Source: UBA1941 sp046329555 (GTDB lineage: Bacteria; Bacteroidota; Bacteroidia; Chitinophagales; LD1). Taken from it: a stretch of DNA of 64,000 bases. The stretch lies in contig JAXLUK010000001.1 of assembly GCA_046329555.1 (NCBI GenBank), forward strand, positions 124,001 through 188,000. The letters run 5' to 3'. How positions within the stretch are numbered: position 1 is the stretch's first letter; the number at the start of each line of letters is the position of its first letter. Both the position numbers and the translations under genes were made by a program. Of the stretch, positions 50,365-59,899 are shown piece after piece. Under the pieces are notes generated by a model. It ran no database searches and was not told the origin of the DNA. It was given only the letters and a program-made list of their open reading frames with translations.

Positions 50365-52983
50365 CTACGCCTCGCGTAGTTTATTCTTCAAATTCTTGGA
50401 AATGGTGATATGGAAGGTAGTACCCACGCCTACTTCTGATTCAAACCATATTTTCCCATCGTGTAAATCAGATACCTTTTTACAAATTGCTAAACCGATA
50501 CCGGTGCCCGGGTATTCATTTTCAGCATGTAATCTCTGGAAGATATTAAATACCTTATCCTTGAATTCAGGTTTTATACCAATACCGTTATCGCGAACAC
50601 TGAGTTGCCAGAATTCAGGCAATTCGGTACATGTAATAGTTATCTGAGGTTTACGATCTTTTACAAACTTCATTCCATTATCAATCAGGTTCTGTAACAT
50701 TTGTGTTACCTGATAAGGCTCGGCAAAAATCTCTGGCAAAGTACCGTATTCTACTGTTGCTTCTCTCGATATAATCGTGCTTTCCAGATTCTTCGTTACT
50801 ACAAACAACAACTCATTCAATTGAACCGGAACGTATGGCCGTGGCACTGAATTCAAGCGTGAATAATTCAGCAAATCGGTAATCAGTTGTTGCATGCGCT
50901 TAGCACCGGCCACTGAGAAATTGATGAACTCTTTAGCATCACCAGTTAATTGTGTGGTATAGCGTTGATCCAACAATTGAAGATAGCTGGCAATGGTACG
51001 CAATGGTGCTTGTAAGTCATGAGATGCCACATAGGCGAAGCGCTCCAATTCCTCGTTCGACCGCTTCAATTTATCGGCCTTCTCCTCCAACTCTACCTGT
51101 GCCTTCTTCAGATCGGTAATCTCCAGTACCAGTACCATACCATAAATGATATTACCTTGAGCATCCTTTATCGGCAAGGTATTGATGAGGTAACTCTTTC
51201 CGTTGGCATCATAGTGACGAATATCTGTTTCCCCCTGGAAAATTACTTTTTCATATCGCTTTTCGCAGTCGGCTGGCAACTCTTCATCAATCCGTACTTC
51301 GTAAATCGTCTTTCCTTCAATCTCTTCTTTGGGCGGTGAAAACAACCCAACCAAATCTCCCTCTGCCAAGGCATAACGATATTCCTTATCGAAAATAAAG
51401 ATACCGGAATTAGGCACATTACGGGCTATCTGACGATACAGTAATTCTGATTGCCGAAGTCTTTCTTCGGCTTTCTTGATTTCAGTTACATCCGTTAGAA
51501 TGCCCAACACATTGTTTTCATCTTCATTTAACGCCTTAATAGGCCGCTTTAAAATATTGATGAACATTTTTTCTCCGGTGGTAGGCTTATACAGCACTTT
51601 TTCATTGTAGTGTCTGGTGGTATTCGTAGCCAGAACTTCTCGATCCTGATCCAAAAAGATCTTAACCAATTCGCGATTAGAAGTATAATCGGCTTGTGTT
51701 TTACCAATCATCTTTCCAGGATCAGTTCCATAGAATTTCGCAAAAGCATCGTTTACCAGAACAAACCGGCCGTCGCGATCTTTTACAAAAATCATATTCG
51801 GGTTCATGTCTATCAGCAATCGTAAAAAATCCTTTTGCCGCTGAATAGCCACCTCTGCGTCCAATCTAAAACTAATCTCATTTTGCAGCGTTTGGTTGAG
51901 TTGTTCTAATTCAGCAGTACGTGCAGTTACCTTTTCTTCCAAATCCAGATTGGCCCGTTGCAAAGATTCCTGATAAAGTACGCGATCAGAAATATCACGG
52001 GCATGAAGTAACAAGGCCGGCTTTCCGTTGAAATCGATAACTGCCGATCTAACCGCAACTGGTATCAACTTACCATTTTTCTGCAATACCTTGGCTTCAA
52101 ACGATGACAACTCGCCCTCCGCTAGTTGTGTTTGCCTTATTTCAAAATCGGGGTGATCTTCAGAGGGTGAGAAACTGCGAATGTTTCTACCCAACATTTC
52201 TTCTCTTGTATAACCATGAAGCGCTGCGCCGGCATCATTGAGATCCAGAATGTTCCCTTGCATATCTTCAACAAATACGCCTTCAGGGGAGCTATAGAAC
52301 AGATCTCTAAAACGTTTCTCACTATTCTTTACAGCAATTTCTGCCAGTTTACGCTCCTTAATTTCACTCACCATGTGATAGTTGGAAATGGTGAGCTCCC
52401 GGGTACGTTTTTGTACGGTGGCCTCTAATTCTTCTCTGGAGTGGGCCAACTTTTCCTCCAATTCCTTTTCTCTGGATATGTCGCGTAAAGAAGTAAAGCA
52501 TCCAATAAATTGGTGCTGCTCGGTAAACAAAGGCAAACTGATTACCTGCACATACAAATCGCTACCATCAGCGCGAAGCAACTTAGCTGCGTAATTATCT
52601 GCTACCCCCTTTTTGCGTAACTCCATGGAGGCAATCGCTTTAGCCCTTCCCTCTTCAGGGTACAGCAACAAACAATTAGTCTTGGCTAAAATATCGGGCT
52701 CTGTTTGGAATAACTGCGCAAATGCCGGATTCATAAACAGAAATCTACCCTTATCATCAACAACTGAAGATGGGAGACAGAAAAACTCATTGAAATATCG
52801 CTTGATGTCATCTGCGCGTAGGTTCAATGATTTGAGCACCTCTAACTCGTCGTAATGCCTGCTAAACGGACTGTCTTCGGCCTCCACTCTCGGCTTTTCA
52901 TTAAGCTTATGCTCCTCTTTAGATACTAACGCATTCAGCTTACCTGACAAAAACTGGGATATTTTAGACGGGCTTTCGGCCAT
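50365..52983 (-). CDS. Multi-PAS soluble sensor histidine kinase, 872 aa
   Basis: A cytosolic kinase with no membrane helices. Several PAS domains run in series: VVDDKGRFLFMNPAFAQLF; YSSPEGVFVEDMQGNILDLNDAGAALHGY; MNPNMIFVKDRDGRFVLVNDAFAKF; and NSGIFIFDKEYRYALAEG, with PAC segments and coiled-coil linkers between them. They are followed by HisKA (ERFAYVASHDLQAPLRTIASYL) and HATPase (LLQNLIDNGMKFV; RDNGIGIK; YPGTGIGLAICKKV). No receiver is fused. Its partner is unknown. The ATG at 52983 is preferred over a GTG at 53001. Confidence 0.9.
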   Translation of the reverse strand: MAESPSKISQFLSGKLNALVSKEEHKLNEKPRVEAEDSPFSRHYDELEVLKSLNLRADDIKRYFNEFFCLPSSVVDDKGRFLFMNPAFAQLFQTEPDILAKTNCLLLYPEEGRAKAIASMELRKKGVADNYAAKLLRADGSDLYVQVISLPLFTEQHQFIGCFTSLRDISREKELEEKLAHSREELEATVQKRTRELTISNYHMVSEIKERKLAEIAVKNSEKRFRDLFYSSPEGVFVEDMQGNILDLNDAGAALHGYTREEMLGRNIRSFSPSEDHPDFEIRQTQLAEGELSSFEAKVLQKNGKLIPVAVRSAVIDFNGKPALLLHARDISDRVLYQESLQRANLDLEEKVTARTAELEQLNQTLQNEISFRLDAEVAIQRQKDFLRLLIDMNPNMIFVKDRDGRFVLVNDAFAKFYGTDPGKMIGKTQADYTSNRELVKIFLDQDREVLATNTTRHYNEKVLYKPTTGEKMFINILKRPIKALNEDENNVLGILTDVTEIKKAEERLRQSELLYRQIARNVPNSGIFIFDKEYRYALAEGDLVGLFSPPKEEIEGKTIYEVRIDEELPADCEKRYEKVIFQGETDIRHYDANGKSYLINTLPIKDAQGNIIYGMVLVLEITDLKKAQVELEEKADKLKRSNEELERFAYVASHDLQAPLRTIASYLQLLDQRYTTQLTGDAKEFINFSVAGAKRMQQLITDLLNYSRLNSVPRPYVPVQLNELLFVVTKNLESTIISREATVEYGTLPEIFAEPYQVTQMLQNLIDNGMKFVKDRKPQITITCTELPEFWQLSVRDNGIGIKPEFKDKVFNIFQRLHAENEYPGTGIGLAICKKVSDLHDGKIWFESEVGVGTTFHITISKNLKNKLREA

Positions 52984-53101
52984 AGTTAAAAAATTGCGCA
53001 CCTTAAAGGTACGGTATCAATTATAGTATACGAAAACTCAGGAAGGAAGTTGTTCCATACCGTACTGTGACTTGTGCACGATAATGGAGTTCGAAAAGGG
53101 C

Positions 53102-54745
53102 TTACCTTTTCAAGAATTGTTTGGCCTTCTGGTTGTCCCAAAAAATGAAGTAGTTTCCCGCGGGCAAATCGGCAACTTCCTGCATGGTGACCACCTGAAA
53201 ACCAGCAGTTTCACGAAAGACCGTTTTTGCTAAAACTTCTGTGCCGTTACTATTACAGATGTGTAAACGGTGCCAACCTGTAGATACTTTTTCACCAATT
53301 GCCACTTCCAAATAATTATCGATTGGATTCGGCCATATCCTCACTGCCTCCTGATTTGCCGTAGGAATAAACCATTCGGGATGCTTTAATCGAAAATACG
53401 CGGATTCGAAATTGGGAATACCATATCCGTATTGATAATTGGGCTGATGCGCATAGTTCGCGCTTTCCTGAACAGCCAGTTGCAACTCCCTATTCGTTTT
53501 CTCCGGAAAGGCTTGTCGCAAGCAGGCAAACGCACCTGCTAAAACCGGACAAGAAAAGGAGGTTCCATTGCTGTACGTTACAATGCCGGCAGTATTGACC
53601 ACGGTTGTACCGGCGCCCTGGGCACACAAATCTGGCTTCATTTTACCAGCGGCATTCGGGCCATGGCTGCTGAAAACAGCGTAGTGTCCGTCTTTATCAA
53701 CCGCACCAACCGCAATCACACTATCGCCATCGGCCGGTGCGCTGATAAAGTACCATGGTGAATTTCCTTCGTTACCTGCGCTGTTGATTACTAACATCCC
53801 TTTACTGGCGGCACGGTTGGCGGCACGGGTAATGGGCGTGCTGTTGCCGTTTAAATCACTATACTTATGGGAATTCGCGCTATCTGAAGCATCAAAGGTG
53901 GTGTAACCCAACGATGTGGAAAGCACTTCTGCGCCCATACTATCGGCCACCTCGGCGGCGCGAGCCCAGTTGTATTCCTCCAAAATCGTTTCCGATTGAT
54001 CATCTTCCGTAACAAACAACATAAACTCAGCCGATGGCGCTGTTCCCACCATTTTTTCAGGAAGGTTGGCGGCAATACATGACCAGGTACTTAGTCCATG
54101 TCCACCAGCGCTGAAAACATCGCTATTATTTCTAACAAAATTGTAAGTACGCAACAGCCTGCCCGTTTGAAATACACTGTCGAAGGCGTGGTTGTTAGGC
54201 GCTCCAAAAAAACCATTATCCATCATACTGATGCGCACGCCCTGACCTTGATACCCACGCCGATGCAATTGTTCCAATCCAAGCATTTGCAACTGATTAG
54301 CCGCATTGCCATAATAACTCAAGGGAATATCCTTAAAGGAAGCCGATTTTAGCTGTTGTTCTTCAGAAGCGAATTTAGAGGGCCGGTTGGTACGCTGTAC
54401 CTCCACTTCTTTTACCGATTTAACACAACCAAGTTGACGTAAATTTTGTTGCAAACCGGCGGGTCCCCGGAAAACAGCGGCGTTCTCACCCTTCAAGGCG
54501 TATTGAAAAGTAACCGGCCATTGCAAAACTGCCTGAACATAGGAGGCACTCACTGGAAGATCATCATTAAATATGGCCACCCCCTCGCGCTGCCGTCTGA
54601 GAATTGCTTCAGGAGAAAGAAACTTTTCTGGTTCCCGAATAGAAAAACCGTTATCACGTTTGTCAGTAAAATGAACAATGTAGAAGGTTTCAGCGTGCAA
54701 GCCGAAACTGAACAATAGGAACAATAACCACGTATAATTTCTCAA
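53102..54745 (-). CDS. Subtilisin-like (S8) protease with T9SS sorting tail, 547 aa
   Basis: A signal peptide (MRNYTWLLFLLFSFGLHA) and a propeptide-like region precede the subtilase domain (from ~165). The triad is visible as Asp in VRISMMDNGF, His in AGGHGLSTWSC and Ser in SNGTSFSCPVLAGAF, with the oxyanion Asn in VINSAGNEGNS. The C-terminus has WPNPIDNYLEVAIGE and LPAGNYFIFWDNQKAKQFLK, a type A type-IX sorting domain, so the enzyme is predicted to reach the surface or medium. The gene is the last of an overlapping operon (4 nt with the lipoprotein gene). Confidence 0.92.
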   Translation of the reverse strand: MRNYTWLLFLLFSFGLHAETFYIVHFTDKRDNGFSIREPEKFLSPEAILRRQREGVAIFNDDLPVSASYVQAVLQWPVTFQYALKGENAAVFRGPAGLQQNLRQLGCVKSVKEVEVQRTNRPSKFASEEQQLKSASFKDIPLSYYGNAANQLQMLGLEQLHRRGYQGQGVRISMMDNGFFGAPNNHAFDSVFQTGRLLRTYNFVRNNSDVFSAGGHGLSTWSCIAANLPEKMVGTAPSAEFMLFVTEDDQSETILEEYNWARAAEVADSMGAEVLSTSLGYTTFDASDSANSHKYSDLNGNSTPITRAANRAASKGMLVINSAGNEGNSPWYFISAPADGDSVIAVGAVDKDGHYAVFSSHGPNAAGKMKPDLCAQGAGTTVVNTAGIVTYSNGTSFSCPVLAGAFACLRQAFPEKTNRELQLAVQESANYAHQPNYQYGYGIPNFESAYFRLKHPEWFIPTANQEAVRIWPNPIDNYLEVAIGEKVSTGWHRLHICNSNGTEVLAKTVFRETAGFQVVTMQEVADLPAGNYFIFWDNQKAKQFLKR

Positions 54746-55479
54746 CGCTGATACGAATTTACTCGCATAAAAATTCTAAAGCCGTTCGCCTGTTGCGGAT
54801 TATCCCATGTGGAAGTAACATCCTGCTTATTAATCAGTTGCCACTCTTTATAAATCAATCCCACCTGCCTGGCGTAACGCGCTACAGACTTTTTCTTATC
54901 AATCAAATTTTCCTCATTCACTTCATTAACGGTAAGTGTTGAATCAAATTGTAATCCGTTGATAACACCAGGTGTATTCACATCGGCATATTCATATTTC
55001 CAATTGGCAAAAACCTTGAACGCATCCTCGGTGGTATCATTAGCCGGCAGATAACTATTTCCAGACCAAGTTACTCCGTTTAAAGGAGGAAAAACAAGTT
55101 TTATGAAACGCCAGTCATTTTCTACTTTTTCATAAACCGTTCCCGAACGATAACTGTACCACACGCGATCCAAACTCCAGGCGTCAACTGATGTAGACCT
55201 GCGCGATACTTCCAACCGTTGCACCATTCGCCCAAGATTATCATAAAAAGTATCGGTCAATTCCTCTTTTAGCTGATATCTTATGGTATCAACAAGCTGC
55301 GTTGAGGGCAATATGAATTTATACCGAATGGAATCCACATCATAAACTACATAATGTCCTACGTTGTTAGGTGCATAATCAAGCAGGTAATCAGAAGCGA
55401 ATTCGTAATTCGTTTTTTTACAGGCAGCCAACAGCAACAAGCCGACGCCAATAAATCCAATCAGTACTATTCTTTTCAT
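54742..55479 (-). CDS. Lipoprotein of unknown function, 245 aa
   Basis: The lipobox LLLLAACKK at about residue 20 marks a lipoprotein. The mature part contains DYLLDYAPNNVGHYVVYDVDSIRYKF and several further Asp/Asn-rich beta strands, and I see no named family. Position between mnmA and the subtilase gene, with 4-nt overlaps at both ends, shows translational coupling rather than function. Confidence 0.8.
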   Translation of the reverse strand: MKRIVLIGFIGVGLLLLAACKKTNYEFASDYLLDYAPNNVGHYVVYDVDSIRYKFILPSTQLVDTIRYQLKEELTDTFYDNLGRMVQRLEVSRRSTSVDAWSLDRVWYSYRSGTVYEKVENDWRFIKLVFPPLNGVTWSGNSYLPANDTTEDAFKVFANWKYEYADVNTPGVINGLQFDSTLTVNEVNEENLIDKKKSVARYARQVGLIYKEWQLINKQDVTSTWDNPQQANGFRIFMRVNSYQR

Positions 55480-56618
55480 GAATGAATTGCTGTGGTTTTA
55501 GAAGCTTGGGCACCTGCTTCAATCTGAAAATTAGAAAAAATAACCCCACCGCCAATCACATCGTTTCCTTCGTAAATTACGGCACTTTGCCCGGGGGCAA
55601 TAGCAGATACCGGAGCCATGAATGAAATCTTCAATTGATCTCCTAACTGAGTCACCACGCTGGATTCGCCGGCATGTTTGTAGCGCACCTTAGTGATAGC
55701 CGGAATCGCTTCATTAATTTGGGCGTACTTCTGTAAATTCAATTTTCCTACCCACATACCATTTCGTTCCAAATCATGCTCTTCTCCCAATACTACTTCA
55801 TTGCGCTCAGGAATAATTTCCGTTACAAACATTGGTTTCCCAAAAGCTAATCCGAGGCCCTTTCTTTGGCCGATGGTATAAAATGGATAACCCTGGTGTT
55901 TTCCTAACACCAAACCATTTTTATCTAAGAAGTTGCCTCCGGCTACCCGCGATTCCAGATCCGGTTGACGGCGTTTTAAAAAGCCACGATAATCATTATC
56001 GGGTACAAAGCAGATTTCGTAGCTCTCACTTTTATTGGCGATGGCCGGGTAGCCCATATCGCGAACCATTTTCTTGATTTCCGGCTTATGATATTTACCC
56101 ATGGGGAAAATAGTTCGGCTCAAACAAGCCTGCGAAATTCCCCATAGCACATAAGACTGATCCTTATTTTCATCTAATCCTTTCTGAACAAAATATCGAC
56201 CTTCCTTCGAACTCAACTGGGCATAGTGACCGGTAGCAATAAACTCACAATCCATGGCATCCGCCCTTTTAAGTAATGCTTCCCACTTGATATGCGTATT
56301 GCAAAGCACGCACGGATTTGGCGTCCTTCCGGCCAGATATTCTTCAACAAAATCATTAATCACATAATCCCCGAATTCATCGCGTATATCGATAATGAAA
56401 TGGCTAAAACCCAAATCTACCGCAACCTCACGGGCATCGTTGATAGAATCTAACGAGCAGCAGCCCGTTTCTTTCTTGGTGCCACCGCTGTTAGCATAAT
56501 CCCACGTTTTCATGGTGATGCCCACTACTTCATATCCTTGCTCATGTAACATTACTGCGGTAACCGTACTATCTATACCGCCACTCATAGCCACCAAAAC
56601 TTTTCCTTTTTTACTCAC
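55476..56618 (-). CDS. mnmA: tRNA 2-thiouridine(34) synthase
   Basis: MnmA thiolates the wobble uridine of tRNA for Lys, Glu and Gln. Motifs: PP-loop VAMSGGIDSTVTAVML, nucleophile region NPCVLCNTHIKW, ESYEICFVPD with the second cysteine, FYTIGQRKGLGLAFGKP. The frame runs 17 codons further upstream, but the GTG at 56618 starts where homologues start (MSKKG-type), and the -7 element lies inside the longer frame, so 380 aa is chosen. It heads an operon with a lipoprotein and a secreted protease. Confidence 0.93.
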   Translation of the reverse strand: MSKKGKVLVAMSGGIDSTVTAVMLHEQGYEVVGITMKTWDYANSGGTKKETGCCSLDSINDAREVAVDLGFSHFIIDIRDEFGDYVINDFVEEYLAGRTPNPCVLCNTHIKWEALLKRADAMDCEFIATGHYAQLSSKEGRYFVQKGLDENKDQSYVLWGISQACLSRTIFPMGKYHKPEIKKMVRDMGYPAIANKSESYEICFVPDNDYRGFLKRRQPDLESRVAGGNFLDKNGLVLGKHQGYPFYTIGQRKGLGLAFGKPMFVTEIIPERNEVVLGEEHDLERNGMWVGKLNLQKYAQINEAIPAITKVRYKHAGESSVVTQLGDQLKISFMAPVSAIAPGQSAVIYEGNDVIGGGVIFSNFQIEAGAQASKTTAIHS

Positions 56619-56622
56619 TTGG

Positions 56623-56630
56623 CAAAGATA
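56623..56630 (-). promoter_or_regulatory. mnmA -7 element
   Basis: TATCTTTG on the minus strand ends 4 nt before the GTG start, giving a leaderless or nearly leaderless message and fixing the start. No TTTG lies at the expected -33 position. Confidence 0.6.
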
Positions 56631-56732
56631 GCCAAAAAGCGTCTTCTGCCCGACAGTTGACCTTTTCACCAGAATTGGTTTCTTAACACAATAATTTTCG
56701 GCAATATTCGCCTATATCTAAAACAACTAACC

Positions 56733-57530
56733 ATGCGACAAAACCACGAAATTGACTTTAAAATTTACGGAGAAGAGCTGCAATACGTAGAAATTGAGCT
56801 CGATCCGCAAGAAACCGTTATTGCCGAATCGGGTGCTTTCATGTATATGGAAGACGGCGTTCAGATGCAGACTATTTTCGGAGATGGCAGCAGCAATGAT
56901 GGCGGCAGCATCATGGGAAAGATTTTTTCTGCCGGGAAGCGACTGCTTACTGGTGAAAGCTTGTTTATGACCGCTTTCACTCACATGGGTCAAGGTAAAT
57001 CAAAGGTGGCTTTTGCCGCGCCTTATACAGGTAAGATTGTGCCCTTAGATTTGCAGCAATTAGGCGGTAAAATTATTGCCCAAAAAGACGCCTTTTTATG
57101 TGCCGCTAAGGGTGTTTCAGTAGGTATTCACTTTCAAAAGCGGCTGGGCACTGGTTTGTTTGGAGGCGAAGGATTTATCATGGAAAAATTAGAAGGCGAC
57201 GGCATGGCCTTCGTTCACGCCGGCGGATTTATTAAGGAAGTTGACCTGATGCCTGGTCAAACACTTCGAATCGACACCGGCTGCGTAGTAGCATATACCA
57301 AAGACGTTGATTTTGATATCCAATACATCGGCGGGATTCGCAATACCTTGTTCGGTGGAGAAGGCGTATTTTTTGCCGTACTCCGCGGACCTGGAAAAGT
57401 GTGGCTGCAATCGTTGCCGATTAGCAGACTGGCCAGCCGCATCTTCTCTTACGCGCCGCAAACCGGTCATCGCAAGGAAGAAGGAAGCATTTTAGGGGGA
57501 TTAGGTGATTTGTTGGATGGAAACAGTTAA
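56733..57530 (+). CDS. AIM24/TIGR00266-family protein, 265 aa
   Basis: A soluble beta-rich protein: DFKIYGEELQYVEIELDPQETVIAESGAFMYME, then FSAGKRLLTGESLFMTAFTHMGQGKSKVAFAAPYTGKIVPLDL, FLCAAKGVSVGIHFQKRLGTGLFGGEGFIMEKLEG, and GVFFAVLRGPGKVWLQSLPISRLA, the family's conserved blocks with normal length. The function of the family is not established in bacteria. It is monocistronic, ending in a bidirectional terminator shared with ilvE. Confidence 0.92.
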   Translation: MRQNHEIDFKIYGEELQYVEIELDPQETVIAESGAFMYMEDGVQMQTIFGDGSSNDGGSIMGKIFSAGKRLLTGESLFMTAFTHMGQGKSKVAFAAPYTGKIVPLDLQQLGGKIIAQKDAFLCAAKGVSVGIHFQKRLGTGLFGGEGFIMEKLEGDGMAFVHAGGFIKEVDLMPGQTLRIDTGCVVAYTKDVDFDIQYIGGIRNTLFGGEGVFFAVLRGPGKVWLQSLPISRLASRIFSYAPQTGHRKEEGSILGGLGDLLDGNS

Positions 57531-57545
57531 ATCAGTTTCCAGATA

Positions 57546-57583
57546 AAACAAAAATGGGTCAGCATGCTGACCCATTTTTGTTT
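57546..57583. terminator. Bidirectional terminator between AIM24-family gene and ilvE
   Basis: A perfect 38-bp palindrome (CAAAAATGGGTCAGC and its complement) with A-runs on one side and T-runs on the other serves both convergent genes. Confidence 0.93.
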
Positions 57584-57587
57584 CTTG

Positions 57588-58667
57588 CTATGCGAAAACA
57601 TCAACTGGAACGGTGTGCACCCAACCAAATCGGTCTTCTGCCTTTCCGCTCTTGATGTCCATTAAACGTTGTTTTAATCGATTAGATTTTTCACGAACTT
57701 CCAGCGGAGGTAATTCATAATCTTCACCGCGGAAATGGAACGAAGCGATGTGCGATAACACGGCTGCGGTCCCACATCCGAACATGTCCTCCAACTTATT
57801 TTCATGGAAGGCGTTAACCACCTCATCCACGGAAACATCGCGCTCTTGTACAATGTAGCCTTCATCCTGAGCTAAGCGGATAATGGAATCGCGGGTTACG
57901 CCGTCCAGAATGGTGCCTTGATCTAAGCCCGGTGTCACCAGCACACCATCAATCACAAAGAAGATATTCATCGTACCGATTTCCTGAAAATACTTGTGAT
58001 GAATACCATCCAGCCAAAGTAATTGATCATAACCCATGGCCTGAGCTTCGCGGGTAGGCATCATAGCAGCACCGTAGTTACCGGCAGCCTTCGCAAAACC
58101 AACACCGCCCGGAGCAGCACGAACATACTTTTCACTTACAAATACCTTTACCGGCTTGGTATAGTATGCACCAACGGGGCAAGTAAAAATGGCGAAACGA
58201 TAATTTTCAGCAACTCGAATACCGACATACTTTTCAGTAGCAAACATAAACGGCCGGATGTATAGCGATGACATCGGGGCAGTTGGAATGAAATCTTTAT
58301 CGAGCGCCAGTAATTGGTCTAAAGCGCTCATGAATAAATGCTCAGGGATGGCAGGCATCGCCATTCTTTCGGCAGAAATGTTGAGGCGATTCCAGTTTTT
58401 AAGCGGACGAAAAACGATTGGATTACCATCCATATCCCGTTCTGCCTTCATGCCTTCAAAAATGGCTTGACCGTAGTGAATTGCCGACGTAGCCGGATGC
58501 AAGGAAAAGTCGCCAAAAGGTACTATCCGGGCATCGCGCCATTCACCATCATAATAATCAGCAATGAAGACATGATCTGAAAAATATTTTCCGAAGGGCA
58601 GGTCATTGAAATCTATGTGGGAAAGTCCGGAAACCGGGCTCTTCTCCACTGATATTTTGGTTTTCAT
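57588..58667 (-). CDS. ilvE: Branched-chain amino-acid aminotransferase
   Basis: A fold-type IV PLP aminotransferase of the BCAT II type, interconverting Val, Leu and Ile with their 2-oxo acids. Seen are FHYGQAIFEGMKAERD-like SAIHYGQAIFEGMKAERD, YIRPFMFATE, the PLP lysine in GVGFAKAAGNYGAAMMPT, and EIGTMNIFFVIDGVLVTPGLDQGTILDGVTRDSII. The frame has 13 more codons upstream, but the TATCTTTG element at 58679-58686 favours the ATG at 58667 (359 aa). Confidence 0.95.
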   Translation of the reverse strand: MKTKISVEKSPVSGLSHIDFNDLPFGKYFSDHVFIADYYDGEWRDARIVPFGDFSLHPATSAIHYGQAIFEGMKAERDMDGNPIVFRPLKNWNRLNISAERMAMPAIPEHLFMSALDQLLALDKDFIPTAPMSSLYIRPFMFATEKYVGIRVAENYRFAIFTCPVGAYYTKPVKVFVSEKYVRAAPGGVGFAKAAGNYGAAMMPTREAQAMGYDQLLWLDGIHHKYFQEIGTMNIFFVIDGVLVTPGLDQGTILDGVTRDSIIRLAQDEGYIVQERDVSVDEVVNAFHENKLEDMFGCGTAAVLSHIASFHFRGEDYELPPLEVREKSNRLKQRLMDIKSGKAEDRFGWVHTVPVDVFA

Positions 58668-58678
58668 AATAGTTGTTT

Positions 58679-58686
58679 CAAAGATA
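58679..58686 (-). promoter_or_regulatory. ilvE -7 element
   Basis: TATCTTTG on the minus strand, with CTTG 19 nt further upstream as a -33 candidate. It lies inside the longer reading frame and so supports the shorter start. Confidence 0.65.
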
Positions 58687-58743
58687 AGATAATCCCTATG
58701 CACCACAAGTGAGCAACTTTATTTCAAGAAAAAATAATGCCGT

Positions 58744-58751
58744 TAACTTTG
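58744..58751 (+). promoter_or_regulatory. -7 element of the 145-aa gene
   Basis: TAACTTTG ends 5 nt before the ATG at 58757, which predicts a leaderless message and argues against the earlier ATG at 58709. Confidence 0.5.
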
Positions 58752-58756
58752 TGGGC

Positions 58757-59194
58757 ATGTCAGGGCTGCTATTTTCAGAAACCAAGCTATTCAGAATTCC
58801 GCAATATTCTGATATTCAATACTTTCCAGATGGTTTCAACGGACTACTGGTGGTACTACCTGCTGCCGCTGATCCGGCTGAACGACAGTTATTAGATACC
58901 ATTTTAACTGCCGGGTTGAAGCTACTACCGGAAGCAACTGCGGTTAGCGAAGGTGCACAACTGAACATGGGGCAAATCAAACGCAGCGGGGTAAAACAAA
59001 TTCTGGCGCTGGGTGCTTCTGAATGTCTGCCATCGCTGAACATCAACTGGCCGTTGAACGAAGTAGTTCATGTTCTAGGCATTCCAGTATTATGCAGCCA
59101 AAGCCTTAGTCAATTGCAAACCAATAGTCAGGCTAAAAAGGCGTTGTGGTCGGCATTAAAACGCGGCTTTCTAGATCTACCTAAAGCTGAATAA
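58757..59194 (+). CDS. Protein of unknown function, 145 aa
   Basis: No family is recognised. It is a soluble alpha/beta protein without signal peptide, with LLVVLPAAADPAERQLLDTILTAGLKLLPEA, GVKQILALGASECLPSLNINW, and VLGIPVLCSQSLSQLQTNSQAKKALWSALKRGFL. The alternation of strands and helices and the C-terminal pattern are loosely reminiscent of HolD-like DNA polymerase III psi proteins, but I do not assign it. The last 18 nt overlap convergent bshB1. Confidence 0.7.
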   Translation: MSGLLFSETKLFRIPQYSDIQYFPDGFNGLLVVLPAAADPAERQLLDTILTAGLKLLPEATAVSEGAQLNMGQIKRSGVKQILALGASECLPSLNINWPLNEVVHVLGIPVLCSQSLSQLQTNSQAKKALWSALKRGFLDLPKAE

Positions 59195-59899
59195 ATCCTT
59201 CACTGCTACCGGACGGCTGGCAGTGAATGCTTCGGCGTAGCGGCATCCAGCCGGAACGCCATGGTGAACTGCCCTTGCACGCACAAACTCCAAAAATTCA
59301 GGAGTTGAGATGAAAGTAGTGGCCTCCTTGGAATCCGGGTTGTAGAATTGCGTGGCATAGGCCTTGATGCTTGCCAATTTCTGTTCCATGAAATCAGAAA
59401 TATCTACTACAAAATCTGGGGCAATATCCAGCGACTGAACGTAGTGAAAGCAATGCTGCGGCCGAAATGCTTCTTGTTTTTGTCCATCTAACGAGGTTTC
59501 AATTTTTGCCAAACCGGCAAGGAATACGGCATCCCGAACTAAGGCCGCCGCCCTGCCGTGATCGGGATGGCGGTCAGTGATGGCATTGGCCAAAACGATG
59601 GTGGGCCGATATTTGCGCAGCACTTTAATTAACGCCAATTGATGCTCTTCGTCATTCTGAAAAAAACCATCCCGAAATCCCATATTTTCCCGAAATGCCA
59701 CACCCAAAATTTCAGCGGCCGCTGCGCTTTCACGTCTGCGGGTTTCCGCTGTTCCGCGGGTACCCAACTCACCTTCTGTCAAGTCAATGATTCCTGTACG
59801 GTAGCCGGCTTCAGCATGGCGCAGCAATGTTCCTGAAGCACTTAGTTCAACATCATCAGGGTGTGCCCCAATAGCCAGTAAGTCGATTGTGTTTACCAC
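59177..59899 (-). CDS. bshB1: Bacillithiol biosynthesis deacetylase BshB1
   Basis: A zinc-dependent PIG-L-family deacetylase removing acetate from GlcNAc-malate in bacillithiol synthesis. Motifs: LLAIGAHPDDVELSASGTL (zinc ligands H/D), TEGELGTRGTAETRRRES, ENMGFRDGFF, ITDRHPDHGRAA (third ligand) and ATQF.NP-type AYATQFYNPD, as in BshB1. The start is a GTG directly after the stop codon of the thioredoxin-like gene (TAAGTG), so the two are coupled. The pairing of a thiol cofactor gene with a thioredoxin-like gene is functionally sensible. Confidence 0.94.
   Translation of the reverse strand: MVNTIDLLAIGAHPDDVELSASGTLLRHAEAGYRTGIIDLTEGELGTRGTAETRRRESAAAAEILGVAFRENMGFRDGFFQNDEEHQLALIKVLRKYRPTIVLANAITDRHPDHGRAAALVRDAVFLAGLAKIETSLDGQKQEAFRPQHCFHYVQSLDIAPDFVVDISDFMEQKLASIKAYATQFYNPDSKEATTFISTPEFLEFVRARAVHHGVPAGCRYAEAFTASRPVAVKDLFSFR

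Noticed and set aside
59639..59836. Small plus-strand frame
   Set aside because: Antisense shadow of bshB1.
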